Below are positions 1 through 10,499 of a stretch of DNA of 64,000 bases, piece by piece (within the stretch, counting starts at the first letter, position 1; every line of letters begins with the position of its first letter). The notes below the pieces were generated by a model. It was not told the origin of the DNA, ran no database searches, and saw only the letters and a list, made by a program, of their open reading frames with translations. The translations under genes and the position numbers were made by a program. Origin of the DNA: Hymenopellis radicata (lineage: Eukaryota > Basidiomycota > Agaricomycetes > Agaricales > Physalacriaceae); the NCBI GenBank assembly GCA_015501595.1, contig JADNRX010000078.1:114944-178943 (forward strand). The letters are read 5' to 3'.

Positions 1-557
1 TGGACGCACTTCATATCTTGAATCATTTTGGTCATCCTGTCTACAAAGATGTACGACAGTATGCTCAGAAACCTCCTCATCTTCTCTGCCTGTGTAAAAT
101 GTTGCTGTTATCGAATGCTAACTCGACCCGCGAAAAGCTTTGGCGTCTGGTCCCTCTTGTTGACCCTTCATTGTGGACATCCTGCCTCCGAGACTTGGAT
201 AGCTTCATATCAAATGAGTGCCGCCGGCTTGCCTACAAGGTCACGACTCCGCCACATCCGAGTCCAAACCTTAATGGAACTTCGCTAGCCTATGATTCCC
301 GCCGCGAGGAGTTGCCGAAGCTACTCTCCAGATTCGCAACCCATGTTCTCAAACATGAACTCGAGTGCGACTGTCGTATTGAAACTGTACGTCGATATCA
401 TGATGATATTATCATTTTTCACAAATGCTGACTTATGCTCTCGCAGGCTACCGAACCACCTCAGAGCTCCACGCGTACCAACGCTTGGTGGGGACAAGTA
501 TTTGTACACCTGAAAGCGCGTCGGATGCCAGGCCCAGAAGGGACAGCGATGGTTTGA
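1..557 (+). CDS. 3' part of an unrecognised two-exon gene, cut by window edge
   Basis: The reading frame is already open at base 3 and runs to 386, where a GTACGT donor follows. The acceptor TCGCAG ends at 446 and the last exon runs 447-557, ending in TGA. The join is in phase and gives about 165 visible residues. The visible part is rich in Leu, Arg and charged residues. It includes a segment reading STREKLWRLVPLVDPSLWTS and a C-terminal part with NAWWGQVFVHLKARRMPG. There is no membrane segment. I do not recognise the family. The start lies outside the window. Confidence 0.4.
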
Positions 558-1096
558 ATTGGGGAAACGCCCGGACAAACAGTTGATATTGACGTGTTAT
601 CTACGAATTTCTACTACCTCACACTGTACTTGTGGCTCCGTGGAGCTCCCTATACTCAATTTCAACACTCTACAATGATTCCATGTACTATCACATCCCC
701 TCATTACATGTATGCTGAAGCCTGAGGCCTGAAGGACCAAGTCGTGAGAATTTGGCGTATCACCTGAGCTGAGAAAAGAGGGAGCAACACCTTGTTAAAA
801 TCTTGAGCTGACTGTCTGATCACGACGTTCCAATCAGCGTGCCGAAAGCCAGACAACAGGCGTTGTGAATGAAAATAGACGCCACACTAACTGTGATGGT
901 GGCCTCCAAGTCATGGCTGGGCTATGCCATTGCCGTACTAGAGAGAATAAGGAATGCTTCCGCTCATTGTTCCGAAGTCGTTGTTTAATTTGGCGGCTCT
1001 CAGACTGTTGTTTGCGGAGAACAAGCACTAACAAGGTTATTGTCTTCCTCTCACAATTGATGTTCGTGAGGCTATAAAGATGCTTCGTGGGGCTTG
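558..1096. other. Intergenic, no gene seen
   Basis: Short overlapping frames on both strands have no coding support. I see no repeat or structured element here. The 3' end presumably holds the promoter of the gene that starts at 1097. Confidence 0.4.
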
Positions 1097-2026
1097 ATGT
1101 TCGACCTCTCAATCATTGACGCAACTCCCATGTCGTCCGCTGGCTCACGGATGGCAATGTCTTCTTTGACTAGCCCTACTAGTAACTCGCCACCGGATCC
1201 ACGAACACGGTGTTGTAACGACTTCCTTCGACGCATCGCCCGACGAGTACCCACAACATGCAGGCATATTCAAGCCTGGAAGCAGCTTATTGAGAATACT
1301 ATTAGACCTGTAAAGGATCTGTGAGTGTTACTACCTTCTTTTCAACATTTGGAATGATTATAACATTTTGCAATTCAAGATCAACGAACCCCGGATACAT
1401 TGATACCCAGCTGAGACAGTACTTGGAGGACCATCCAGATTTGAAAACCAGTGATGCGCAGTGGTATTACAACGACCCATCACGACCCGACAAACACACG
1501 TTAGAACGGTGGAGACGGCTGTTTCCGAAGCGGCCTCGTCACCCAGGGTCTTGCATGTGGATTGTGCTTCCGAACGAGATCCTTGAAGTGACAGATGGCC
1601 AGTTTCAAGCGATTGTGGCAGCATCGTACGCTGGCGCGCTTGACGACTGTCTTGACATGCAGAAGATCTTCTGTTGCGACGACTTCCTGGGGAACATCGC
1701 ACGCAGAATCACGACACAGATATCAAAGGAGACGTCTTGGTTGAGTACTATCATCGCTCAAGCCAAACCTTTGACCTCTCTGTGAGTTAATCGTCCTCTA
1801 TTCTTTATCATTGAGTACACAATGACACAATTCTCAAAGAACAGAGAAATCCGTTACCGATTGCTTGCAGCAGTACAACACTGACAACACTCAGTTGTGT
1901 AAATTCCAATATGAACACGAAGAGGAAACGAGATATTTCGTCGTTCGTCTGCAGCCCAGGCTGGAAGAGGCCCTAAATCGAAAGGGGTTGAGTTGGATGA
2001 CATACGAGGACTTCAATCCGCCCTGA
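1097..2026 (+). CDS. Hypothetical protein, 270 aa, with an internal repeat
   Basis: Three exons (1097-1320, 1380-1781, 1840-2026) are joined by two introns of about 58 nt with GTGAGT/GTGAGT donors and AAG acceptors. Both joins keep the frame, giving 270 residues and a TGA stop. The protein has an internal repeat: CCNDFLRRIARRVPTT near residues 36-52 resembles CCDDFLGNIARRITTQ at about residue 175. Each is followed by a Trp-containing helix and a short PVKDL/PLTSL end, which coincides with the end of an exon. There is no signal peptide or membrane segment. The duplicated exon ends suggest the gene grew by exon duplication. I do not recognise the family. The start at 1097 is the first ATG in the open frame; an upstream exon is possible. 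Confidence 0.5.
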
Positions 2027-2030
2027 CAAC

Positions 2031-2290
2031 TGGGGAAAGTAAAAGCAGTGGTGCCACCACCGACGCGCCGCCGTAAAATCCATTCAGAGCACTACGCGGG
2101 ACCGGGAGTGGGCCAATCAAGCCACCGCGAGCAGAGTCACATGTTGTATAAGCTCCTCCTCAGACAAACTGGGGGAAAGTAAAAGCAGTGGTGCCACCAC
2201 CGACGCGCCGCCGTAAAATCCATTCAGAGCACTACGCGGGACCGGGAGTGGGCCAATCAAGCCACCGCGAGCAGAGTCACATGTTGCGCA
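2031..2290. repeat. Two-copy tandem repeat, period about 137 bp
   Basis: The block beginning GGGGAAAGTAAAAGCAGTGG at about 2032 recurs at about 2171 and stays near-identical for about 110 bases through the GAGCAGAGTCACATGTTG stretch. The repeat lies just past the stop codon of the upstream gene. Confidence 0.8.
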
Positions 2291-2639
2291 GAAGCGGCGA
2301 TGCAGCAGCACGGAGAGGTCCACAGGCTCGGGACGTGTCTTCGCATCACGATACTCATCATAGGTATGATGAAGGCGGGCACTCTCACAGGCCTAATCGT
2401 CGTGGAGATCAACACAGATAGTGGGAGATTACTAATAGTCAAATACTTTACAATATGAACAACAGACCTAATGTTTAACAACAAAGGCCGACGAGAAGCA
2501 CATAATGCACATCGAGAATGAAAACGTGTCGTGTCTCACATACCCGCTGCATTGAAGCGAGCAAGGTAGGCGAGGCTTCCAGAGCGCTTGTTCGGAGTCG
2601 AGGGAGCCGAAGACATGCTCACGACACGCACCTACTGCC

Positions 2640-2986
2640 GACATCATCAAGTTTAACGCGAAGCAGGACTGGAAGCTAGGTGCGTTCAGTAAGTACTCGG
2701 CGAAGGCGACGCTGAAGACAGAGTATTGCGAATGTATGGTGTTTCTTGCTATAAACCGCGATTGTAGGTGGTGGTGGAGGTGGTGCGAGGAGCTGGCACA
2801 TCCGATACCGCGTTCAACGCCATCGAGATTAGTCGACAGCAATGTCGTGAGGACGTGGTGAAGAAGATCGGCATGGCGGTAGTCATAGGCAAACACGATG
2901 AGTCTGGGTATTTGTTAGTATGGAAGGGCTCAAGACACGCGTTCTTACCTGAGGGCACAGAAGCACGGTCGAAACGCTATTCATAG
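2640..2986 (+). CDS. Hypothetical gene fragment, two exons
   Basis: An open frame reading DIIKFNAKQDWKLGAFSKYS from 2640 is followed by an acceptor (GATTGTAG, ending 2767). The next frame reads VVEVVRGAGTSDTAFNAIE and ends with TAG at 2986. Composition and periodicity look genuinely coding: an amphipathic helix with conserved-looking KHDESGYLLVWKGSRHAFLP. The exact donor is not certain; GTATGG at about 2734 is the best candidate but would give an unusually short intron. The 5' end is unresolved. Family not recognised. Confidence 0.3.
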
Positions 2987-3500
2987 CGTATATTGGAGCG
3001 TCAGCGGACTGTGCATTGGCCCCCATGAGTGGGAGTTGTGTAGATGGTTGTTGTTGGTGAACGCGTTAATTAAAACTCCGCTCAATGCTACTTTATATTC
3101 CTTACGGACAACTTCTAACTTTTATCGCCGGCGGTCCACCATTCGTCGCTGTCAGTGAGAGCATCGAATGCCATCTCATTCGACGCGAACTCCCCCTATG
3201 CCTAGGCTTGCCACTAGCCTCTCACGCGAATGCCGTTCAAGACCGCGTTTCGGCCTCGGGCCGGACTGGAGCGGTCTTACTCAACCACCATGATCTTGAA
3301 GCAGTTTTCGACACCGAAAGCAGAACCGCAAAGGGCAAGCCGTGCCCTACGACCTGTACCGCAGGCAAAAGAAATCTCATCATTCCGGGCCTCGGATGCA
3401 AGATTTATACCTTTGAATTGGCTTGGCACGTACACGGTTGCGGCATTTAATACTATTGCCTCATGCTCACACATCACCTTTCAACAACTCAATGGTTAAT
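2987..3500. other. Intergenic with one open frame of unclear status
   Basis: A 121-codon frame on the plus strand at 3085-3450 has no recognisable motif, and the overlapping frames are equally open. I treat the stretch as noncoding until transcript data say otherwise. Confidence 0.3.
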
Positions 3501-6165
3501 GCCTCTGATCTGACAGTTGAAATGTAGCTTTACGACGTCTCTTTCGTCTAGTACCTCGCGCGTGTTCTTGTCCCCTGCTGCTACAATACGGTATGTGCTC
3601 TCCGCAAAATACAAAATCAGAAGATATGTAGGAACGGAGACTGGACTTACTAATGATCTCGCTCAGCTGGTCAAGTTACGTCGTTTCGTAAGACGAGATC
3701 TCGTCTCACGATGGGATATATAACGAATGGCTAGCATTCCGACCTACTCAGTTCAGTGCTTTACATCTCTGTTACCTTCTTCTGCGGACTGACCTCTTTT
3801 TTCTTATACAAGAAATGCGTTTCTCGCTCAAGAGGACGTCTCTGTCCTCTCTTCTACTCGCCATTCTTCTAAACGCGTCCCTCGCCAGCGGCAATCCCGC
3901 CAAGGAGCACCGACGTGCAGTCGTTCCCGGCCAATGGTCCATTGTGCAAAACGGGTACGCGTTATCCCAACTTGACAAGCCGCCGTCGACTCATTTCATA
4001 CGCCTCGAAGGACTACCGGTGTGAGCGGCATGCAGCTGGCAGTCACGTCGGAGAACACTGTGATTGTCCTTGACAAGGTGTAGGTCATGACTCTAGTTGT
4101 ATTGTCCTGTCGACTTATGCCGAATACGTAGCGAGCACAACTCTCTAACAGTTGACGGTCATATCGCGTGGGTCTCGGAAGTGAACCTCGACACAAAGGA
4201 AGTTCGCGCTTTGAGCCCAGCCAGTAACACTTGGTGTGCTACCGGCAGCTTCTTGAGCAATGGCACTTTGGTTAGCTCCGGTGGCAATCCTGTTGTTATC
4301 ACTGGTACGTTCAAGTCGACGGTTCTATGGCCCATGCCCCAGAGCTCACTCTTGTATTGCGAAAGGTGAGGATGGTCTGCAAGCCCTACGCTTGTTCACT
4401 CCCTGCAACGATGGAACATGCGATATTTTTGAAAACCAGGCTGTGATCAGGCTCACTTCGAAACGATGGTACCCTTCGTCGGTGTGTTCAATAAACCTGG
4501 CTCTTTAATTCGGTTGCTGACACCGCTACAGGTCCGTCTTGAAGACGGTTCGGTTCTCATTTTTGGGTACGTTTAAATGTCGAAAGTTCCATATATGTAG
4601 TGAGATAACACGTACTGCAGAGGGTCGGTGATAGGCGGGCAAGTCTAGCAATGCCGCCTGCCCCTATCTCGCTAACTTTTTTGCGATGGTAGATATATCA
4701 ACTCTGCAAGTGTCAATAATCCGACCTACGAATTCTTCCCTTCGAAGAACATCAATGGTATCGCGCGATCCACGCCTGTCTTTGAAGCTTCTCTAACAGC
4801 TTTCCCAGGCTTTAACGGAGTTCAAATCCCCAGCAAGTTTCTTCGGGACACGCTGAACGGAAACCAGTTCCCCATCATGGTGTATCTCCCCGATGGCACG
4901 ATTTTTGTCGCCGCAAACCAAAACGCCATGATCCTCAACTGGAAGACCAACACGGAAACGCGCCTTCCTGATATCCCAAATGGCGTACGAATCACGTACG
5001 TACCCTGCCACTAGTAAAAGCGACTTGACCTCAGCAGGAACATAGGTCGCCATTCTCGGCTGGAGCGACTCTCCTCCCTCTCACACCGGAAGACAACTAT
5101 ACTCCAGAAGTCATGATCTGCGGCGGCTCTACGTTTCCTGACAGCACCAATACTACTGCTGTCGATTCGCAATTCCCAGCTTCAGATCAATGCTCGCGAC
5201 TCGTTTTAACTCCTGCCGGGATCGCTGCGGGATGGATGGTGGAAACTATGCCTCAAGCGCGTATCATGCCAGAGCTCATTCTCCTTCCCGACGGGCGTAT
5301 CGTTATAGTTAACGGTGCACAGACTGGTGTTGCTGGGTACTCTTTCGTGAGTTCTTTCCGTAGAAGTGTGCTTTCAAATTAATTTGTTCATCATGAACTA
5401 GGGCAGTAACCAGATCGGCGCAAGCGATGCAGACCATCCAGCATTGACGCCAGTCGTGTACGATCCGGCGGCCCCTTCGGGACAAAGGTTTTCGAGCACT
5501 GGAATTCCAGCGTCTGAGATTCCGAGGATGTACCATTCGACGGCTACTCTGATTCCGGACGGCACTGTCATGATGGGTAAGTCTTAGCACTGTGAGGTCA
5601 GACTCACTCTCATTATGACAGCTGGCTCCAATCCGAACACTGATGTGACGACGGTGAAGTACCCGACAGAATATCGGTGAGTGGACATACCCAACATGCA
5701 GTGTGTCCCGCAATAACAGGCTGCTCAGCATGGAGTTCCTCAGTCCGCCGTACATGTCACGCCCTCGTCCGACGTACACCGAATTACCTGCCACGGTCGA
5801 CTACACTCAGGTCTTCACGTTGTCCGTATCATTGCCTTCTACGGCTTCCAACGTGTCTGGTACGCAGACATAACCACCAGTCATTATACACGGCCTGACA
5901 CTTGTCCTAGTTGCTCTCATGGACCCCGGCTTCGCCACTCACGGCGTTCACATGGATCAACGAATGCTCAAGCTCGTCTCGTCTCTCTCTAGCGACAAGA
6001 CAACGCTCACCATTATAGGCCCGCCCACTCCAGCCCTATATCCGCCGGGTCCCGCTTACCTCTTTGTGGTCACGGATGAAGGTGTACCGAGCTTTGGACA
6101 CAAGACCATCATTGGTACAGGTGCGGCGCCTCCGAATGACGCTGGTGCGACTGCAAAGTAAGTCG
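3500..6165. repeat. Left arm of glyoxal oxidase inverted duplication
   Basis: This segment, including about 300 bp upstream of the start codon, reappears in reverse complement at about 7283-9975. Exon sequence is highly similar, intron positions match, and promoter fragments such as GTACTCAGTTCAGTGCTTT-like text are shared. The spacer of about 1.1 kb holds an Hsp20 remnant. Confidence 0.85.
3715..3724 (+). promoter_or_regulatory. TATA-like box of glyoxal oxidase
   Basis: GATATATAAC lies about 90 bp upstream of the ATG at 3815. The inverted copy has TATATATCG at the equivalent place, followed in both by GTGGCTAGC/ATGGCTAGC and a shared CTCAGTTCAGTGCTTT block. Conservation between copies supports a core promoter role. 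Confidence 0.4.
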
Positions 6166-6311
6166 ATCCTCTAAAGAGTACTGAACAAACGCTCAAATCA
6201 TGAAGCATGTTGACTGTTTCGGCCAAGTCGTTGGTTGCCTCGCCGCCTCCTCCGATTCAAGGGGAAGGCAGTAACATGGCGACTGCTATGATTCCTGTGG
6301 AAAGTGCTTGA
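3815..6311 (+). CDS. Glyoxal oxidase-type copper radical oxidase, intact copy
   Basis: Extracellular copper radical oxidases oxidise small aldehydes or alcohols and release H2O2, which feeds lignin-modifying peroxidases. Thirteen exons (3815-3954, 4011-4079, 4132-4304, 4366-4481, 4532-4566, 4621-4638, 4693-4995, 5046-5346, 5402-5576, 5622-5676, 5729-5859, 5911-6157, 6206-6311) join in frame to 622 residues. Residues 1-25 form a signal peptide. All radical and copper residues are present: Cys105 in TWCATGS and Tyr163 in RWYPSS (the expected Cys-Tyr cofactor pair), Tyr429-His430 in RMYHST, and His516 in GFATH. The C-terminal DUF1929-like domain follows. The intron at 4639 begins GCAAGT, so it is a GC-AG intron; the inverted copy has GTAAGT there. 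The last intron is optional: reading through would stop at 6161. The neighbouring reversed copy is broken, so this is probably the working gene. Confidence 0.9.
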
Positions 6312-6544
6312 GGCAGATCTGAGGATGATATTGACTTCCTAGTTGTCGCTTTTTCAAACAGTTCATGTGTAGTAGTTCATGTTCAAGGGCACTTCTAGTC
6401 AAAGTATAAACAGGCTTTCGAGAACGTGTGCGACAGCACCGCTCCTCGTCGACGTCTGATATCATACGAATGTTTGAGTATTCTCTCTGGCTGTATAAGA
6501 GGATGGATCGTTGGCCTTGTTCGCCATCAAACAACCACAACACT
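6312..6544. other. Spacer between oxidase copy and Hsp20 remnant
   Basis: No open frame of note. The last hundred bases resemble the region upstream of the Hsp20 gene at 38.5 kb (run of CAACAACAC-like text). Confidence 0.4.
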
Positions 6545-6987
6545 CCTATGAACCAAATTACCTCTTCGACCGCTTCTTCGAGACCGCCATTGAGCTGCCT
6601 CAGCAGGCCAAGAATAATGATGTCACTAATGCCGCCCCGAGCGTCGTCCGACCAAGGTAGGTCCCTACCGTGACGTCGCGACCACGATTCTTGACTGAGG
6701 CTCAGGTTGTGTAGGATGGAGCTCCACGAAGGCGCGGAGAAGAACATCGTCACTGCGTCGTTCGGACTTCCCGGGCTCGAGGAGGAGGACGTCAGCATCG
6801 ATGTTCATGATGAACGTCTTACTATTACGGGCGAGCGCAAGATCTCGACCGAGGAGAGGTACGCTGTGAAGGAACGCAAGTTTGGCAAGTTCGCGAGGAC
6901 GTTGATTCCTCAGGTAAGCTCATGTTGACTGTCGCGTTCCCAAAGGCTGCACCAGAGGCAGCGCCGAGGAAGATCACTATTTCTTAC
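6545..6987 (+). pseudogene. Hsp20 (alpha-crystallin family) pseudogene
   Basis: The translation reads YEPNYLFDRFFETAIELPQQ, then an intron (GTAGGT...TGTAG), then MELHEGAEKNIVTASFGLPG, as in fungal class I small heat-shock proteins. Compared with the copy at 37906-38466, the start codon and about 15 bases are deleted. The second intron and the EEQITASLENGV segment, which is the core of the alpha-crystallin domain, are also missing. The final TAA has become TAC. The C-terminal FPKAAPEAAPRKITIS is still readable after the deletion. The remnant sits in the spacer between two inverted oxidase copies. It cannot make a functional chaperone. Confidence 0.85.
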
Positions 6988-7282
6988 AACAATGTTCTCG
7001 TGGACTCGTCCCCGTTGTCTCCACATATGTCCTAACATGTATCCAATAAATTCCTTGTTTCCATACCTTAATAACTTTGTCAAATACGAGCTAAACATTT
7101 CATTTCGGAAGAAGCAATCATCAACCTCATCCCCAGATCTGCCTCAAGCACTACCCACGGGAATCATGGCAGTGGCCATATCACTGCCTTCGCCTTCAGT
7201 CGGAGAAGACGGCCAGTTCTGAGCAGAGAGAGCCAGCATACTGCAGGATTTGAGCGGTTACACAAGAATTCAAAAATTCAAC
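6988..7282. other. Intergenic, right part of spacer
   Basis: No gene recognised. The stretch ends where similarity between the two oxidase copies begins (stop codon of the reversed copy at 7283-7285). Confidence 0.4.
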
Positions 7283-9659
7283 CTACTTTGCAGTTGCACC
7301 AGCGTCATCGGGAGGAGCCGCGCCTGTACCGATAAGAGTCTTGTGTCCAAAGCTCGGTACACCTTCATCCGTAACAACAAAGAGGTAAGCGGGACCGGGC
7401 GGTAATAAGGCTGGGGTGGGCGGGCCTATAACGGTGAGCGTCATCTTGTCGCTAGAGAGAGACGAGACGAGCTTGAGCATTCGTTGATCCATGTGAACAC
7501 CGTGAGTGGCGAAGCCTGGGTCAATGAGAGCAACTAGAAAGACATTAGGATGTATATGGAAAATTGTTGATATAATGGGAGTGTACCAGAGACGTTGGAG
7601 CTGTATCAGGCAAGGACACAGACAACGTGAAGGTCTGGGTGTAGTCGACCGTTGCGGGTAACTCGGTGTATGTCGGACGAGGACGCGACATGTACGGCGG
7701 ACTGAGAAACTCCATCCTGACGAAGCGGTTACTGCCTGAATCCCATTACAAGCTCCCTGTCCACTCACCGATATTCAGTGGGGAACCTCACCGTCGTGAC
7801 ATCAAGGTTGGGATTAGAGCCAGCTGGCCTTATGAGATCGAGTACGGAGGAGAAAGCGAAGACTTACCCAGCATGATAGTGCCGTCCGGAATCAGAGTAG
7901 CCGTCGAATGGTACATCCTCGGAATCTCAGACGCTGGAATTCCATCACTCGAAAACCTCTCTCCCGAAGGGGCCGCCGGATCGTACACGACTGGCATCAA
8001 CGCTGGATTGTCCGCATTGCTTTGTCCGATCCCGTTGCTTGGTCCGATCTCGTCGCCCTATTCATTATGAGCAAATGAACTCGACAGCGCACTTCTATGG
8101 AAAGAACTCACCAAATCACTTCCCGCAATACCGGTCTGGGCTCCATTGACGATGACGACGCGGCCATCGGGGAGGAGGATGAGCTCTGGCATGATGCGCG
8201 TTTGAGGCATAGTTTCCACCTGCCATCCCGCAGCGATCCCGGCAGCAGTCAAGATGAGTCGAGAGCATTGATCTGAAGCTGGAAACTCTGGATCGATGGC
8301 ACTGGGATCGAGGTATCAGGAAGTGTAGTGCCGCCGCAGATAAGCACTTCTGGTGTGTAGTCGTTTTCTGGCGTCAGGGGGAGGAGGGCGGCCCCGGCGG
8401 AGAACGGTGACCTATGCTTCCGCTTAGATGAAGTCTAGCTTTCAATAATGAAGTACGTACGAGATGTGTACACCATTCGGAATGTCGGGAAGTCGGGTTT
8501 CGGTGTTGGTTTCCAGTCCAGGATCATAGCCTTTTGGTTTGCAGCGACGAAAATGGTACCGTCGGGGAGGTACATCACGATTGGGAAGTGATTTGCGTTT
8601 AGCGAGTCGTGAAGAAATTGGCTTGGGATTTGAACACCGTTGAAGCCTTGGGAACTTGTCAGAGATGTTGCAAATGACAGGCGTAGATCACACGATACCG
8701 TTGATGTTTTTGGAAGGAAAGAATTCGTAGGTAGGATTAATGATGCTTGCATTGTTGGTAAATCTACCATCGCAAGAAGAAAAAAAGTGAGCAAGATAGG
8801 GGCGAGCGGGATTGCTAGACTTACCCGCCTATTGTCGACCCTCTGTAGTACGTGTTATCTCAGTAGATAGATGAAACTTTCGGCGTTTGAACGTACCCAA
8901 AAATGAGAACCGAACCATCTTCAAGACGAACCTGTAGCGGCGTCAGTAACAGGATTGGAGAGCCAAGTGTAATGAACAGACCGACGCAGCGTACCATCGG
9001 AACGATGTAAGCCTGATAACATCCTGGTTTTCAAAAATATCGCATGTTCCATCGTTGCACGGAGTGAACAAGCGGAGGGCTTGTCGACCGTCCTCACCTT
9101 TAGACGAGTAAGCACTGGGGTATGGGCCATGGAACCATCAATTGGAACGTACCAGTAATAACAACTTGAACAGGATTGCCACCGGAGCTGACCAAAGTGC
9201 CATTGCTCAAGAAGCTGCCGGTCGCACACCAAGTGTTACTGGCTGGGTTCAAAGCGCGGATTGCCTTTGTCTCCAGGTTCACCTCCGAGACCCATGCGAC
9301 GTGCCCGTCAACAGTAAGGGGATTGTGTTCACTGCAGCTCGAACGTTGGTGGACTGGGCAACACGATACAGAAGTCATACTTACACCTTGTCAAGTATGA
9401 TCACCGTATTCTCTGACGTGACGGCGAGCTGCATGCCGCTCACGCCGGTAGTCCTGAGGAACAATTTATAAATCAACGAGCCCTTGTACACCCGAGATAA
9501 CGCGTACCCGTTCTGCACCAGGGACCATTGGCCTGGGACGACTGCGCGGCTATGCTCCTTTGCGGCAGTACTGCCACTGGCGAGAGACGCGTACACAGAT
9601 GAAAGGACGGCGAGTACAATCGTAGGGTACTGATACAGTTTCTTCAGTGAGAAAAGCAT
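7283..9659 (-). pseudogene. Glyoxal oxidase pseudogene, inverted copy
   Basis: Reads from an ATG at 9659 (signal peptide MLFSLKKLYQYPTIVLAVLS) with the same intron positions as the copy at 3815-6311. The Cys in TWCATGS, the Tyr-His in RMYHST and the His in GFATHGVHM are kept, but RWYPSS has become RWYAAS. Three defects break the frame. A TGA lies at 8690-8688 where the sister copy reads CGA. A net +1 indel occurs about 50 bases downstream in the same exon. One C is lost from a CCC run at about 8290. The GC donor of the sister gene is a normal GTAAGT here. The last exon of the sister is absent; the frame ends GATAK followed by TAG. Confidence 0.88.
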
Positions 9660-9975
9660 GTCTTGAATTGTAAAAATAGGTTGGTCTGAAGAAGGCAGAG
9701 ATGCAAAGCACTGAACTGAGTACGCAGGATCCGGACTGCTAGCCACTCGATATATAGCTCATCGTGAGTGCTCGTCTCACGAAACGCTGTGATTTGAAGA
9801 GCTGAGAGAGTTGGTTAGTAAGTCAGGTCTCCGTTCCTGCATATCTCTATTCTGCGAGTGCGAAAACGTAGTGAAAGAAGCAGGAGACACGAACACGCGC
9901 AAGGTACTGGCAAGAGACGTCGTAAAGCTGCATTCATCTGTCAGATCAGAGGCATCCTGGATGTCGGAAGCGTGT
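7283..9975. repeat. Right arm of glyoxal oxidase inverted duplication
   Basis: Reverse-complement partner of 3500-6165. Similarity covers promoter, exons and introns and stops at the last shared exon, so the break point on the 3' side lies within the ancestral gene's final intron. Confidence 0.85.
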
Positions 9976-10420
9976 AAGTGCCAAGCTGGTACGTCCAATT
10001 CAGAGTTTGAAATCTTGCAGCCGAGGCACGGATTTATGAGAGTTCTTTTGACTACGACGATACACTGTGCTTGCTTTCTGCGTGTATGTTATCCGCGCTG
10101 AAATTTGCCTCATGATGGTGGCAGAAGGGAGAGTGTGCTTAATTCGGACCGGAGGCCGAAAAGCTCGGGCACCTCGGGCACCTTCGTGTGAAAGCCCGGT
10201 GACAAGCGTAGGACAACTGCAGATAGAACGGTCTTCAGTCTTCTTCACGAAGGCGAACTACCGTTAGTGACACTAATGGTGGGAAGGACATTAGAGAGGG
10301 TTTTCAAAGGCATGACGAAACGCTTGGCAACGCGCTCGAACTCCGTTTCAGGCGGCTCGGAGTGGCCAGTGGCAAGGTGAGCCTTGAAGATACAACAGAA
10401 CAGTACATTCAAGCGATGGA
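9976..10420. other. Intergenic between oxidase arm and palindrome arm
   Basis: No gene recognised. A small GC-rich self-complementary patch around 10144-10195 (CCGGAGGCC, GCTCGGGCACCTCGGGCACC) is the only notable structure. Confidence 0.35.
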
Positions 10421-10499
10421 TTACTATTGATACAGGGAAGCAAATGAGGACAAGTATAAAGATACATCTAAAACAATATAGGTTTGCTACAATTACTGA

